Source: Marinoscillum sp049115815 (GTDB taxonomy: Bacteria > Bacteroidota > Bacteroidia > Cytophagales > Cyclobacteriaceae). Taken from it: DNA of 64,000 nucleotides. The translations under genes were made by a program, and so were the position numbers. A model generated the notes under the pieces. It was not told the origin of the DNA, made no database searches, and saw nothing but the letters and a program-made list of their open reading frames with translations. The stretch lies in NCBI GenBank assembly GCA_049115815.1, contig JAGDZO010000025.1, positions 55,446-119,445 of the forward strand, in the 5' to 3' direction. Shown here one piece after another: positions 15,052 to 24,293 of this stretch; within the stretch, counting starts at the first letter, position 1, and every line of letters starts with the position of its first letter.

Positions 15052-16253
15052 GTCTTTTTTCGAATGTTGTTTAGGAGTTTGATTGTGATGTCTTTGACTG
15101 CTTCCTTGGTGAAAGCATCTACATTGTAGTACCTCGTTCGGAGACTCTCTGCAGATACGTTTTCAGCCTTTTTGGTCCTGGTGAATTGCGCAAAGAACTT
15201 GAGGACTTCACTTTGATTTCTGTTTATCAATACCTTCTCTTCGAGGAGTATTCTGATCAGGTAAGCCAGCTGTGCTACTGAGAGACTTGTATTGATTTTA
15301 AAATCATTTGTAAGACCTTCTAGCTTGTCGAAAGGTAGATTGAGTGATAGTTGCTTTTTCTTCTCGAGGTAGGCCATCTCCTCTTCTATCCATGAGGTAA
15401 GGGATGATTTTAATGCATCTCTATTTGGTCTAAATGCTACATCAGGTTTTTGCTGACATTGGTTAATTGTTTTGGCGCACCAGGCTAATGCTTCGAGTTG
15501 ATCTGTGAGGTTGTCTTTATCCTGGTACTTTGCTTTGATGTATTCGGTACATTGACCGAAGAATTTGAAAGAATTGAAATTGAGGTAAATCATGGAGCAC
15601 ATGAATTCCAATTGGGCTTCATCAGGCTTCTCAGGTACTGGATTCATTCCATGAAGCTTCTGTAATAACAATTTGTAGTAAATGATCTCTCTGAAAGTGG
15701 TCTCCTTGGTGTCATGGTATTGAATAAAATTCTGAAGTGGGTCTAATACGTTTCGTACGACATCTACTGTCAATAATGAGTTAGCCAGTGAATATTCAAT
15801 ATCAAGCATCAATTCTCTAAAATCCCTCGCTGCTATGCTGGCATAGCTTTTTGGAATTTTGGTATCCTGGTTGAAATACTTTGAGAAATGTTTCTCTAAG
15901 TAACTGAGTAGGTCTTCAAGGATGGTATAAGCCTGCTTGTAGAGATTAACGATGCTTTTGAGATCATCATGCTCGTAAATACTGATTGCCTCCTCTGGTG
16001 ACAAATAATCTAGCAAATGATCAATAAGTCCAATGATTTTAGATTGATGAAATTGGATGTATCGTTCGACTAATTGATCGGGTTGTGAACCGAATACAGC
16101 AACAATAAATGCGTTCTTTATGCGCGTTACTTCAGTATTTAAGTTCGCCAGCCAATGGTCATAATGGGAGGATTGCAATGGATTATTCGCAAATTTCAAA
16201 GGGTTTAAATCCACCCGAATAACCTGATCAAGTTGCACTAGTTCATAAGTCAC
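15048..16253 (-). CDS. RteC-domain protein (mobile-element regulator), long form
   Basis: This 401-residue, largely helical protein resembles the RteC family of Bacteroides conjugative transposons. The clearest part is the C-terminal block of about 90 residues (INTSLSVAQLAYLIRILLEEKVLINRN...VSAESLRTRYYNVD). That block recurs as a separate gene just upstream (110 aa). RteC is a winged-helix DNA-binding regulator that switches on excision genes; this protein carries an extra N-terminal helical region of about 250 residues. The middle has FREIIYYKLLLQKLHGM, also seen in longer RteC-like proteins. No RteA/RteB two-component pair is visible. Its target in this remnant is unknown. Confidence 0.68.
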   Translation of the reverse strand: MTYELVQLDQVIRVDLNPLKFANNPLQSSHYDHWLANLNTEVTRIKNAFIVAVFGSQPDQLVERYIQFHQSKIIGLIDHLLDYLSPEEAISIYEHDDLKSIVNLYKQAYTILEDLLSYLEKHFSKYFNQDTKIPKSYASIAARDFRELMLDIEYSLANSLLTVDVVRNVLDPLQNFIQYHDTKETTFREIIYYKLLLQKLHGMNPVPEKPDEAQLEFMCSMIYLNFNSFKFFGQCTEYIKAKYQDKDNLTDQLEALAWCAKTINQCQQKPDVAFRPNRDALKSSLTSWIEEEMAYLEKKKQLSLNLPFDKLEGLTNDFKINTSLSVAQLAYLIRILLEEKVLINRNQSEVLKFFAQFTRTKKAENVSAESLRTRYYNVDAFTKEAVKDITIKLLNNIRKKT

Positions 16254-16507
16254 GATATTGCGAGTAGGTTGTCATATTGTGAGACAAAAATTACCCACAA
16301 TGGTTAACTAAAGTAGTTACCTCACTTCAACAACCATACGCAACGTTGTGCTAATCAATATGATACACATATCAGTATCTGTAAAAATACCTAATACTAG
16401 TGAGTTCTCAATTGATATTTTTACAAAAACAACGTGAAATAGCTAATTTGCTAAAGGATGGTTGTCCCTAGTTGTATAACCAAGGAGCTCGATTAATTTC
16501 ATGTAAC

Positions 16508-16840
16508 TCATTCATCTAGGTTATTGAGGAGGTTTAATAGCATATTCTTAATGGATTCCTTGGTACTTTGATCAGCTGAATAGTATTTAGCTTTTAAACT
16601 TTTCAAGGATATCTCCTGCATATTTTTTGTTGAAAAATTACCGGCGAGCGATGTTAGGATATCTGTTTTACTTTGATTGGTGAGATAGCCTTGATCAATC
16701 AAAAGTTTACTGAGATAGCCAAGCTGTGCTACGGTCAGCGATGTTTCGATCTTCTTAAAAGAGTGGTTGATACTCGGTGTAGCTTGAAGGTTGGCCAAGT
16801 CAATCCGGATGTTGATGTCAACTTCTTGTTTTTTACTCAT
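16508..16840 (-). CDS. Stand-alone RteC-like C-terminal domain, 110 aa
   Basis: From residue about 28 this small protein (FKKIETSLTVAQLGYLSKLLIDQGYL...EISLKSLKAKYYSADQ) lines up with the last 100 residues of the 401-aa neighbour (FKINTSLSVAQLAYLIRILLEEKVL...NVSAESLRTRYYNVD). Both end in a KNMLLNLLNN / KDITIKLLNN helix. They are therefore paralogous domains, one free and one fused. The free domain could compete for the same DNA or dimerise with the long form. The 254 bases between the two genes contain only short imperfect palindromes, such as GATAC/GTATC near 16360-16380, and no other gene. Confidence 0.68.
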   Translation of the reverse strand: MSKKQEVDINIRIDLANLQATPSINHSFKKIETSLTVAQLGYLSKLLIDQGYLTNQSKTDILTSLAGNFSTKNMQEISLKSLKAKYYSADQSTKESIKNMLLNLLNNLDE

Positions 16841-16854
16841 AATCTTGAATTAAT

Positions 16855-17043
16855 TCATTTTATGCTTAAGAACCAGCCTGCCTTTAACCAAAGTCTTGTT
16901 CTAGGCTTATCTCCATATGCTCCGTCAAGTCTATAATCTGGACCAATCTGTAATTTGCTTCCATTTGGTAATTTAAGACCGATCGCTATAACTAGACGAT
17001 TTTCATATGTACTGATACCACCTTCAAGAGCATACATACTCAT
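16855..17043 (-). pseudogene. Truncated DUF2490 gene: duplicated C-terminus of the protein at 27.8-28.5 kb
   Basis: The 62-codon frame reads YALEGGISTYENRLVIAIGL-KLPNGSKLQIGPDYR and then RTRLWLKAGWF. This is nearly identical to the last 60 residues of the DUF2490 protein at 27761-28504 (YALEGGISTYENRLVIAFGL...RTRLWWKAGWF). The DNA is also closely similar, including long identical runs around the STYENRLV codons. Similarity stops abruptly upstream of YALEGG, so the first 75 percent of the gene is missing. It is a partial duplicate in the same orientation as the full copy, 11 kb away. Confidence 0.88.
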
Positions 17044-17278
17044 CCAAATTAGTATTATTGACCAGAAAACCTGTACCTGTTTCGTCTTGTGTTGTCCCTA
17101 ACCTTTGAAAGTTTATCTTACAGACTGAATTTTTAGCATTTAGAAAGTAGATTGGCGGATCTGTTCATACAATCAATGCCTTCAAACTGCTCTCTGGATT
17201 GTGAATATGCCACTAACAAAATGAGTAAAAAGTAGGGCCAAAAGCTAATTTGCGAACTTCCTGAGTGAACGTGTCAGT

Positions 17279-17690
17279 TTAATTTTCTTTCATCAGCCTT
17301 TGGATCTCCTTATCTTGCCAATTAAATACAGTGTCAGCTCCTCAATATTCTGAAGCGATAGTTTGTTTATCTGATGTTGGTCGTAAAAGCTCTCTGCTCA
17401 ATTACATCTTTCTCCGAGGAAACTCCAGGCAAGTGCTTTTTCTTTGTAATATGATTTTCGATTTCTTCCAGCGTAAGCAGCTCATATTGCTCATGGAAAA
17501 AATCCTGTTAGTCTATTGGGTTGTTTATGAAGACAGCTTCCGTAGACATACCATATTCGACAGAGAGATTAAGTAACATTATGGTATTCCAACAACTCAG
17601 ATTTTCCTGATGACCAATGTGAACAATCATTTCATCAGATCCATTACCGATGTATAAAGTGTGTAATTTGCCATCTCCACCCAATCCGGA
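17279..17690 (-). pseudogene. Decayed tail-fibre/adhesin C-terminus with stops and frameshifts
   Basis: On the minus strand this stretch encodes pieces of the conserved C-terminal region of Bacteroidota tail-fibre-like secreted proteins, split over three frames. YELLTLEEIENHITKKKHLP and GVSSEKDVIEQRAF are in one frame, NKLSLQNIEELTLYLI in the next, and WQDKEIQRLMKEN followed by the stop (17279-17281) in the third. In-frame stops occur upstream. The same region is intact at the end of the 21469-24138 protein (SSIEEVESYILEQGHLPNFP). The remaining 100-200 bases on each side hold no other recognisable gene. Together with the DUF2490 fragment it makes 16.85-17.7 kb a graveyard of host genes at the element edge. 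Confidence 0.75.
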
Positions 17691-17810
17691 TCATGAATGC
17701 TCTGAGCGCGCGAATTTGTATGATAATAAATATGATCAGCATTTATAGCAACCGAGATTTCTCATAATCTGATTGTTTTTCTTCCCAATTAATCAGCTAT
17801 TATTTGAAAT

Positions 17811-18317
17811 TTATTCCAGTTCCTGGGCTACTAAATCAGATAAGTTGCTTGTCTCATCTCTCACATACACCAATGTACCATCTGAGGCAAATACATGTGT
17901 AAATCCCTCTCTTTCAGCAATCTTATTGATTGCCTCCTTTACCTTATGTCTCAGGGGCGTCAGCAATTCCTGTTTCTTCTGACTGATAGCTTGATTCGCA
18001 TTAGTTTGAAACTGTTCTATCTGGGCTTGCATGTTCTGCAGCTCTTTTTCCATGTCCTTTTTAACTACTTCATCCAGAGACTGACCATTTGTTTGATAGT
18101 TTTCCATCTTCACCTGAAAATCCTGGTACTTGGAAGTGAGAGTGGCTTGTAATTGCTGCTCATAAGCACGAGTTAGCGAATCCGCAGCTTTCATATCCGG
18201 CATGCTGAGGAAAATGGCATCTAAGTCAATATAGCCTATTTTGATATCCTGAGCAGTAGCTGATAAACTGGTCAGCAAGAACAACAGTAATCCTGTGATC
18301 CTGAAATGAATATTCAT
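17811..18317 (-). CDS. OmpH/Skp-family periplasmic chaperone
   Basis: This 168-residue protein has a signal peptide (RITGLLLFLLTSLSATAQ) followed by DIKIGYIDLDAIFLSMPDM, the start typical of OmpH/Skp proteins. The middle (about 45-125) is a long charged, Gln-rich coiled coil (KDMEKELQNMQAQIEQFQTN), the tentacles of the trimeric chaperone. The C-terminal INKIAEREGFTHVFASDGTLVY completes the beta core. The family holds unfolded outer-membrane proteins in the periplasm. The gene stands alone beside the MITE-like element, rather than in the usual bamA-skp-skp cluster, so it may be a specialised copy serving the secreted proteins to its right. Confidence 0.88.
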   Translation of the reverse strand: MNIHFRITGLLLFLLTSLSATAQDIKIGYIDLDAIFLSMPDMKAADSLTRAYEQQLQATLTSKYQDFQVKMENYQTNGQSLDEVVKKDMEKELQNMQAQIEQFQTNANQAISQKKQELLTPLRHKVKEAINKIAEREGFTHVFASDGTLVYVRDETSNLSDLVAQELE

Positions 18318-18354
18318 AATTATTAATTTGTTAAATAATGAAATAAAAAAAAAG

Positions 18355-18480
18355 CTGTCTCAAAAAAGTCCACAGGCAGTCACCTAAAAGAAATCTATTA
18401 AAATAAGTAATTGATTATCAATTAAATAGATTTCTCCTATCAGTCGGAACGTACGTGATTTTTCGGCTTTATTGAGACAG
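18355..18480. mobile_element. 126-bp MITE-like element
   Basis: The ends CTGTCTCAAAAAAG (18355-18368) and CTTTATTGAGACAG (18467-18480) are inverted repeats with one mismatch in 14. CTGTCTCAA ends are seen in IS families of Bacteroidota, the IS1182 group by my recollection. Inside, AGAAATCTATT pairs with AATAGATTTCT and AATTGA pairs with TCAATT, so the whole element can fold on itself. No transposase frame fits in it. It lies between the OmpH gene and the T9SS protein gene and could also act as a transcription stop for the operon to its right. Confidence 0.62.
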
Positions 18481-18494
18481 ACCTTTACTATTTG

Positions 18495-19616
18495 TTATTC
18501 TACTATGATCCTTCTGGTCTCCTTTATCCCCGGAGCGGTGACCTCAATCATATACACGCCAGAAGCTAATCGTCCCTCGCTATTTATCTTAATGGTGGCA
18601 TTTCCTTCAGGCAGTGTTAGCACCTCAACGTATAAAGACTTGCCAGAAAGATCAAATACCTCGTAACTCACCTCACCCTCTTTCATAAGGGATAAGTTAA
18701 TATTGAATACTTGTTCACTTGGGTTAGGAAACACGAATATGTCTGTCTCCAACTGCTCTTCCTTTGAAAGGACTGTTTCAGTTCCTTCACCGCTGGCCAT
18801 TCTTGTTGAACCTCCGGATTGTTTCAAGTTTGTTTTGGGACTTTTGTTGTTAGGTAATGTCTCATTGCCGTTATCGTCTAATTTAGATATAACGGCATAT
18901 GAATCGTATATTTGATTGCCGAAAGTACCTGCCATATCAGTCAACAATACTCCGTCCTTGGCTGGAATTACTAACTTCATATAGTGCGTTCCAAACTCTT
19001 CTAACTTTTCGACAATACCTGAAAGGTTTAACCCATTATAGTTGAAATCAACTTTTTCATTAATGACTGATGGACCCGGTCTGTAGATTATCTTTATCTT
19101 ATTATCCGTGTAGTAAAAATCAATCCAACCTGTCATGTCTTCCAGAAACTGATCGTCCCATGTACTATAGGTCATGGTCCCATATTGGGGCACAGCATAA
19201 TTGGTACAATGTGCGCCACTCCATGCCAAACAAGGCTTCAGCATGACTAACTTATCAACCAATAATTGTTGCCCCTGAATAGCAATCGACAATAATTTCC
19301 TATCTACAATTGGACTTTCTGGGTACGTTATATATATGGCCATGAGTTCTTTTTTACTTGAAGGAAAATCAGCAGACTCAATCTGGTAACTAAAGGAAAT
19401 ATTGACACCTGATGATCCGGTAACAAGATTTGGTGAATAATCATTGTTCTCTTCATTGCAGGTAAAATAATCCCCGTCTATCCCCGAATGAGACCACTCT
19501 GAGTTATTATTTGCCGGCAGATATGGTGAAATATCAAATACTGGATCACACTGACCAAAAACATGGTGGTGACCACTTATGATCAAAATTGCAGCTACAA
19601 AATGTTTAATTTTCAT
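18495..19616 (-). CDS. Secreted protein with T9SS type A C-terminal sorting domain
   Basis: This 373-residue protein has a signal peptide (IKHFVAAILIISGHHHVFG) and a Cys-containing N-terminal domain of unknown fold (CDPVFDISPYLPANNNSEW). A low-complexity linker follows (about 262-295), then a C-terminal T9SS sorting domain: DIFVFPNPSEQVFNI, YEVFDLSGKSLY and ASGVYMIEVTAPGIKETRRIIVE. It is therefore expected to be exported by type IX secretion and released or anchored at the cell surface. It overlaps the GDPD gene by four bases and is the last gene of a three-gene operon with the CAP-domain protein. The N-terminal domain matches nothing I recognise. Confidence 0.82.
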   Translation of the reverse strand: MKIKHFVAAILIISGHHHVFGQCDPVFDISPYLPANNNSEWSHSGIDGDYFTCNEENNDYSPNLVTGSSGVNISFSYQIESADFPSSKKELMAIYITYPESPIVDRKLLSIAIQGQQLLVDKLVMLKPCLAWSGAHCTNYAVPQYGTMTYSTWDDQFLEDMTGWIDFYYTDNKIKIIYRPGPSVINEKVDFNYNGLNLSGIVEKLEEFGTHYMKLVIPAKDGVLLTDMAGTFGNQIYDSYAVISKLDDNGNETLPNNKSPKTNLKQSGGSTRMASGEGTETVLSKEEQLETDIFVFPNPSEQVFNINLSLMKEGEVSYEVFDLSGKSLYVEVLTLPEGNATIKINSEGRLASGVYMIEVTAPGIKETRRIIVE

Positions 19617-21472
19617 GGTCTAAATGTTTTGGAATTTAACTGGTTAACAGCCTGTAGATAGTTGATCCAAATATTGGGTCGGTCTTGCGTCACATATTCA
19701 GGCAGTACGACCATTTGTATTTCAAATCGTGATCTGATATCCGCATAATGTTGACTATTTTCAATTTTCCTGTTCATAGCACCCCCCAAACTCCATTTAG
19801 ATGGGTCATGACCAGGCCTACCTCTTGGATCAATAGGGCCCGAAGACCATAATCCTGTCCTGATATTTTGTGTCTTTGTATATTCCCAGGCAGATAAACC
19901 ATTATAGATTTTGCTATCGAAAGCTGGTGCTTGGAAGAAGGAAGTTTTCGTTCCAGTATTCCATCCTGACACATTACTATCAAACTCAAATCCCACCACA
20001 TTTCCCTGGCCAATCCAATCATTAATAAATGCAGTCTCTTCATGAGGTCTGTAATCTACAATATGGATATTAAGATTATCCTTTAGGATTGAATAATAGC
20101 TTCCCAGTAATTCTTCAGCTTTACTGACAGGCATCACGAGTTGCTTATCTGGGGGTGCCCCGGCATTGGTCCGAATCATTTTTACAGCGATCTGATGTAA
20201 TACATTTTTCTCAATGGCCAATTTCAAGCACTCTTTCATAGTCTTGAGATTTTCCTCAGTCGGCACATCTTTAATATCTAAGTAGAGCATGATATCTTTT
20301 CCGTTGATGTAATCGTAGATTTCTGCTAACGAATTAACATTAGCCGAACTTGCTACAGTACCCACCCTAGCATTAACAGTTTTACCATTACTATTCGTGG
20401 CTGAATTGTAAACTTCGTCCCAATATCTTGTTCGATACTTCCACATTTGTAATTCTGCCAGATTATGTGATGATATGTGTGAATTCGGATCTAAGTTGTT
20501 TAAAGAATTGAAGTCCGTTGCATATCCAAGGAAATCATCATGAAAAATAAAAGGATAATCATCTTTTGATCGTCTTATATCAACTTCTATGTAGCGGTAT
20601 TTTTCCTCATAAGCTTTCTGTACGGCAGCCAGACTATTTTCAGGCACCCCCCTCATCCCATGATACCCGCGGTGTGCAACCACCATTGTCTTCTTACCTT
20701 CAAGAGTATTAACATCTTTCCAATCAGCTACGGCTTGACATCCAGGATTGCTAGCACTCTCATAACATGGATTTGTATAATTTCCTAAAGAAAGTAAATC
20801 ATAAACATCAGTTTCATTTACTGCAGGAAGTGACATACTCAAGATATCACCAAAAGAAGCATCCCCCGTAAAAGATACCCGAATAGTTACATTTACAGAG
20901 TTAAAATCACTGAGAGCGTAGAAGCCCCCTCCATTCAATTGATATTGTAATTCTTGTAGTTTGTCATAATAAAGCAAGGCATTGTGACTCAGTACCTCTA
21001 AAGATTCCCTCCGATTCGAAGACCAACATCCAATAAATTTTTTTCTCCAGTCATTGAATAGCTTTACCTGCACCGTCGAGCCATCTTCCAAAATTGGATC
21101 TAGTTTGCGAGTAGATGTCGTCGGTTCCGTTATCTCTCCACCAAAGAGGTATATTTTATCTGTATGAGTGTTAGTACAAATTATTCCGGAAGACCAGGTT
21201 ATTTCTTCTTTTGAGTAGACGTCTATCCTGATAGACGAATTATCGGGCAACCACTCTGCCTGGATTCCAGTATCAAAGAACATATCCGGACGGTTAAACA
21301 GCATGGCTTCCTGAAGGTCCATTCGCGCGTCAAAGGTGTAACACTCGGCTCCCGGGGGACAACCAGGATCTTGGCCTAGGCAGACAAAACTGCACAAGAC
21401 ACAGAGTATTACCGACACTATCGAGTTTTTTAGAAACTTGTATTTTATAATATTCATTGGTCTACCTGTCAT
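19613..21472 (-). CDS. Secreted glycerophosphodiester phosphodiesterase with N-terminal accessory domain
   Basis: This 619-residue exported protein uses the start at 21472 or the ATG five codons later; the signal peptide is NSIVSVILCVLCSFVCLGQD. Residues about 35-245 form an unrecognised Cys-containing domain. The GDPD barrel begins at about 262: VVAHRGYHGMRGVPENSLAA supplies the catalytic His267-Arg268, IEVDIR supplies metal ligands E297 and D299, and FHDDF supplies His311. GDPDs hydrolyse glycerophosphodiesters, such as deacylated phospholipids, to glycerol-3-phosphate and an alcohol. It overlaps both neighbours by four bases (ATGA). A late insertion (about 330-400) makes it longer than the usual 250-300-residue enzyme. 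The substrate may be a polymer or lipid brought by its operon partners. Confidence 0.85.
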   Translation of the reverse strand: MTGRPMNIIKYKFLKNSIVSVILCVLCSFVCLGQDPGCPPGAECYTFDARMDLQEAMLFNRPDMFFDTGIQAEWLPDNSSIRIDVYSKEEITWSSGIICTNTHTDKIYLFGGEITEPTTSTRKLDPILEDGSTVQVKLFNDWRKKFIGCWSSNRRESLEVLSHNALLYYDKLQELQYQLNGGGFYALSDFNSVNVTIRVSFTGDASFGDILSMSLPAVNETDVYDLLSLGNYTNPCYESASNPGCQAVADWKDVNTLEGKKTMVVAHRGYHGMRGVPENSLAAVQKAYEEKYRYIEVDIRRSKDDYPFIFHDDFLGYATDFNSLNNLDPNSHISSHNLAELQMWKYRTRYWDEVYNSATNSNGKTVNARVGTVASSANVNSLAEIYDYINGKDIMLYLDIKDVPTEENLKTMKECLKLAIEKNVLHQIAVKMIRTNAGAPPDKQLVMPVSKAEELLGSYYSILKDNLNIHIVDYRPHEETAFINDWIGQGNVVGFEFDSNVSGWNTGTKTSFFQAPAFDSKIYNGLSAWEYTKTQNIRTGLWSSGPIDPRGRPGHDPSKWSLGGAMNRKIENSQHYADIRSRFEIQMVVLPEYVTQDRPNIWINYLQAVNQLNSKTFRP

Positions 21473-24138
21473 TTACTTTGCTCTAATACCTCCAACCTAC
21501 TGATCAAGCTCTTAATGAGCTTATTCTGCGCTATGATCTGCTTCTCTTGCTGGATATTATGCAAGGTCATTTCCTCTACGGTCTTTACCAGCCTCTTGGT
21601 CATGTCATCGACAGTGTAACCCATGGTTTCCACTTCAGCAGCAGCTGGGAAGTTGGGCAAATGACCCTGCTCTAGGATATAACTTTCGACTTCCTCAATT
21701 GAGCTCATTTTATATGCTTCGTCGAATACATAATCCGGCCAGTCAGTGGTTTCCGCTATAGCATAATCATTACTCACGATCCCTTCTTCTACCCAGAGCA
21801 AAAAGTCTTGATAATTCGCATTTGATTGATCATTGAACCCAGCTTCTGTTCCACCTTCTTCTGAGATGTACACCCTGCCATCGACAGAGAGCATTGAGCC
21901 GGACACTAATGGACCACCGATTGCAGTGGGCATGCTGAAATCAACCGAATTGGTTGTACTATTAAATGACGCAAAAGGTGAACCTTCAAGCCAGAATTGA
22001 TTGGCACTCACAGCACCATTAACAGCAACACTCCCATTAGAAATCTGGAGTGAATAAGTCCCAGGATTTACACTATTGATCACTACACCGCTATTACCCA
22101 CTACAAGATGATGTGCCTGATCATTAGACCACAGAGCAAGTTGTCCTAAACCCAACTCATTATCTGCCACGATATGTCTAATATCCCATAATATCTTGCT
22201 TACAGCAGTAGGCTTTTGACCAAATCCAATATTTCCTTCAAAATTTCGCTCTTCAGGCTCCCAAAGCCCTCCACCTACTATACTATTACCAGCTGAATCT
22301 ACAAAATCATCTGCTTTGACTGTACCTGCCACGTCTAATTTATGTTGAGGGTTATTGGTTCCAATACCAACATTACCACTCCGTGCGATACGCATTCTTT
22401 CATTTCTTTCATTAGAGAAGGTACTAAACGAAATACCGTCATAACCATTTATTGATAACCCATCCTTATGATTGTCTTCGTTATGATCATATGTTAGGAT
22501 AGAAAGGTTGTATATGTTCTGCAAATTGAAACCTTCCCTAAAAAATAGACCTCTATTTTCACCAGGTCTGAAGGCGTCTAAGAGTATTGAGCCTTTGATA
22601 TGAAGTTTCTCAGCGGGAGCATAGGTACCAATACCTATCCGTCCCTGCTCTGCCCCATCAAGGGTCATCACATGCTTGGTACCGACCTCCGATATCTGAT
22701 CGACTCCTCGGTTCCATACAAAAAAATCCATTGCGTTATTGGCCCCACTACCACTGTTGTGACGTGTACGAATAGCGTGGGAATAGTTTTGTGTGCCATT
22801 GTATCCTAATCGAACCTGAGGTAGTCCCAGTAAATCCGTGCTAGTATTTCCTCTTAGGGCATACAAGCCTTTTCCTACAAACAGGTCCGCGTTGACGCTC
22901 CCAGTTACGCTGGCATTACCTGCAACAGTTGCATTACCACCGACACTAAAATCACCTAATATCTTTGAGCCGACCTGTACCCAGCTATGAAAATTACCAT
23001 TTTCATAGGCACGCATCCATACTCCTGCATTTTGTTGATTGAATCTTGGAAAAGCAAGATCCAAATGATAGTTAGTATAAACTGAACCAATTGCACCAGT
23101 AAAACGATACCATTGGGTTGAAATGGAATTGGGAGCATTGAGATTTCCCATCACAAAGTTCCAACCCCACCTATTTCCTCCTACGGTTTCATTAAAATCG
23201 GAGTAGGTTGTATGGGGTTTCAGTTGGCCGAAATTTCCTTCGTTATTAATACCGGTAAGTTGAGAACCATCTCCGATAAATGCTGTCGCTTTCACGTTTC
23301 CGTTCACCTCTAGCTTTTCTGATGGTAAAGTATTACCAATTCCTACATTACCTGAGTTAGCATTGAATATATCAGCTCCATTGATCGTCCAATCCATATC
23401 GTTTGGACAGTCGCAGGAAGTGCTCCCACCACCACCTGTACCTGTACCTCCGGACGCCTCAGTACCATTGTCCCGGTTCGGCCAGGTTGATCCATACCCT
23501 GCACTTGCCGGGATGATATTGGTAGTCGCATCTGTGGTCAAGAGCATATAGAATCGCTTTGTGTTGTACTCATCATTCTGATAATAGGATAATCCCATCG
23601 AGCAATCCCCTGAAGTACATGGAGTCCGTAATATTGCACGATGCGAAGGTGAATTATGCCAGTTATTGACTGCTGTATCTGCAAACTGCTCTATAGTCCA
23701 GTCCGAATGATTCCAAGGCCCGGTGCAAATCTGCCCGACCGTATTGGGGTAACCTTTCGATGGATCTGCGACATAAGATAGACAATCACCACTTCCGTTA
23801 AACCAACTCGCCCACTCCCCGTTCGAGGACCAGCTATGAGTACAAGAGGTCAACCCGCAAGGGTTGTTCTCTATGGCATCTTTGGCATGGAGCTCGGCAA
23901 TTCTAGTCATGTCTGCGGACATGGGCAAAGCGACCAATCCTAGGCCAGCTCTGTAATCATTAATGGAATGCATGAGTGCTATCTGCCAGTCGCTTGGGGA
24001 ATTGTAGGTTCCTGTGTACTGGGCTGATACATCAAGAAAGGATGTCAAGGTAATTAACATGAACAGCATATATCGTAACACCAGTCGGCTTCCAGAATCA
24101 CAACTCTTATGCTTGATTAGTTGTAGCAATTTTTTCAT
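21469..24138 (-). CDS. CAP (SCP/PR-1) domain protein fused to tail-fibre-like repeats
   Basis: The longest frame starts at 24198, but the ATG at 24138 opens straight into a signal region (KKLLQLIKHK...LRYMLFMLITLTSFLDVSA), giving 889 residues. After that comes a CAP/SCP domain (MHSINDYRAGLGLVALPMSA, later ELHAKDAIEN, THSWSSNGEW and NNWHNSPSHRAIL). The rest carries repeats like those of phage tail fibres and Bacteroidota adhesins (NVGIGNTLPSEKLEVNGNVK, RIGIGTYAPAEKLHIKG, NVGIGTNNPQHKLDVAGTVK). The end is DYVFDEAYKMSSIEEVESYI...HLPNFPAAAEVETMG plus a coiled coil. Binding or cleaving of a surface polymer is plausible. It leads the CAP-GDPD-T9SS operon. Confidence 0.8.
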   Translation of the reverse strand: MKKLLQLIKHKSCDSGSRLVLRYMLFMLITLTSFLDVSAQYTGTYNSPSDWQIALMHSINDYRAGLGLVALPMSADMTRIAELHAKDAIENNPCGLTSCTHSWSSNGEWASWFNGSGDCLSYVADPSKGYPNTVGQICTGPWNHSDWTIEQFADTAVNNWHNSPSHRAILRTPCTSGDCSMGLSYYQNDEYNTKRFYMLLTTDATTNIIPASAGYGSTWPNRDNGTEASGGTGTGGGGSTSCDCPNDMDWTINGADIFNANSGNVGIGNTLPSEKLEVNGNVKATAFIGDGSQLTGINNEGNFGQLKPHTTYSDFNETVGGNRWGWNFVMGNLNAPNSISTQWYRFTGAIGSVYTNYHLDLAFPRFNQQNAGVWMRAYENGNFHSWVQVGSKILGDFSVGGNATVAGNASVTGSVNADLFVGKGLYALRGNTSTDLLGLPQVRLGYNGTQNYSHAIRTRHNSGSGANNAMDFFVWNRGVDQISEVGTKHVMTLDGAEQGRIGIGTYAPAEKLHIKGSILLDAFRPGENRGLFFREGFNLQNIYNLSILTYDHNEDNHKDGLSINGYDGISFSTFSNERNERMRIARSGNVGIGTNNPQHKLDVAGTVKADDFVDSAGNSIVGGGLWEPEERNFEGNIGFGQKPTAVSKILWDIRHIVADNELGLGQLALWSNDQAHHLVVGNSGVVINSVNPGTYSLQISNGSVAVNGAVSANQFWLEGSPFASFNSTTNSVDFSMPTAIGGPLVSGSMLSVDGRVYISEEGGTEAGFNDQSNANYQDFLLWVEEGIVSNDYAIAETTDWPDYVFDEAYKMSSIEEVESYILEQGHLPNFPAAAEVETMGYTVDDMTKRLVKTVEEMTLHNIQQEKQIIAQNKLIKSLISRLEVLEQSK

Positions 24139-24293
24139 AATTAGAATTTTAATTTGGTTATTACTATGAAATCCCGCACTATTAATTAGCATCACCACAC
24201 ATTCAAGAAAGCGCTATGTATGTTCAATAAGGAGATTTGCTCCAAAACTGATGATTGATTGTCAATTCCATCATGTTAAAAACAGCAATCAAT

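Noticed and set aside
16254..16507. Small gene between the two RteC-like genes
   Set aside because: All frames are short. Only weak palindromes are present, so it was treated as a control region.
17331..17576. 81-codon plus-strand ORF
   Set aside because: It lies opposite the decayed tail-fibre C-terminus, whose minus-strand pieces match a known family; the plus frame has no recognisable features.
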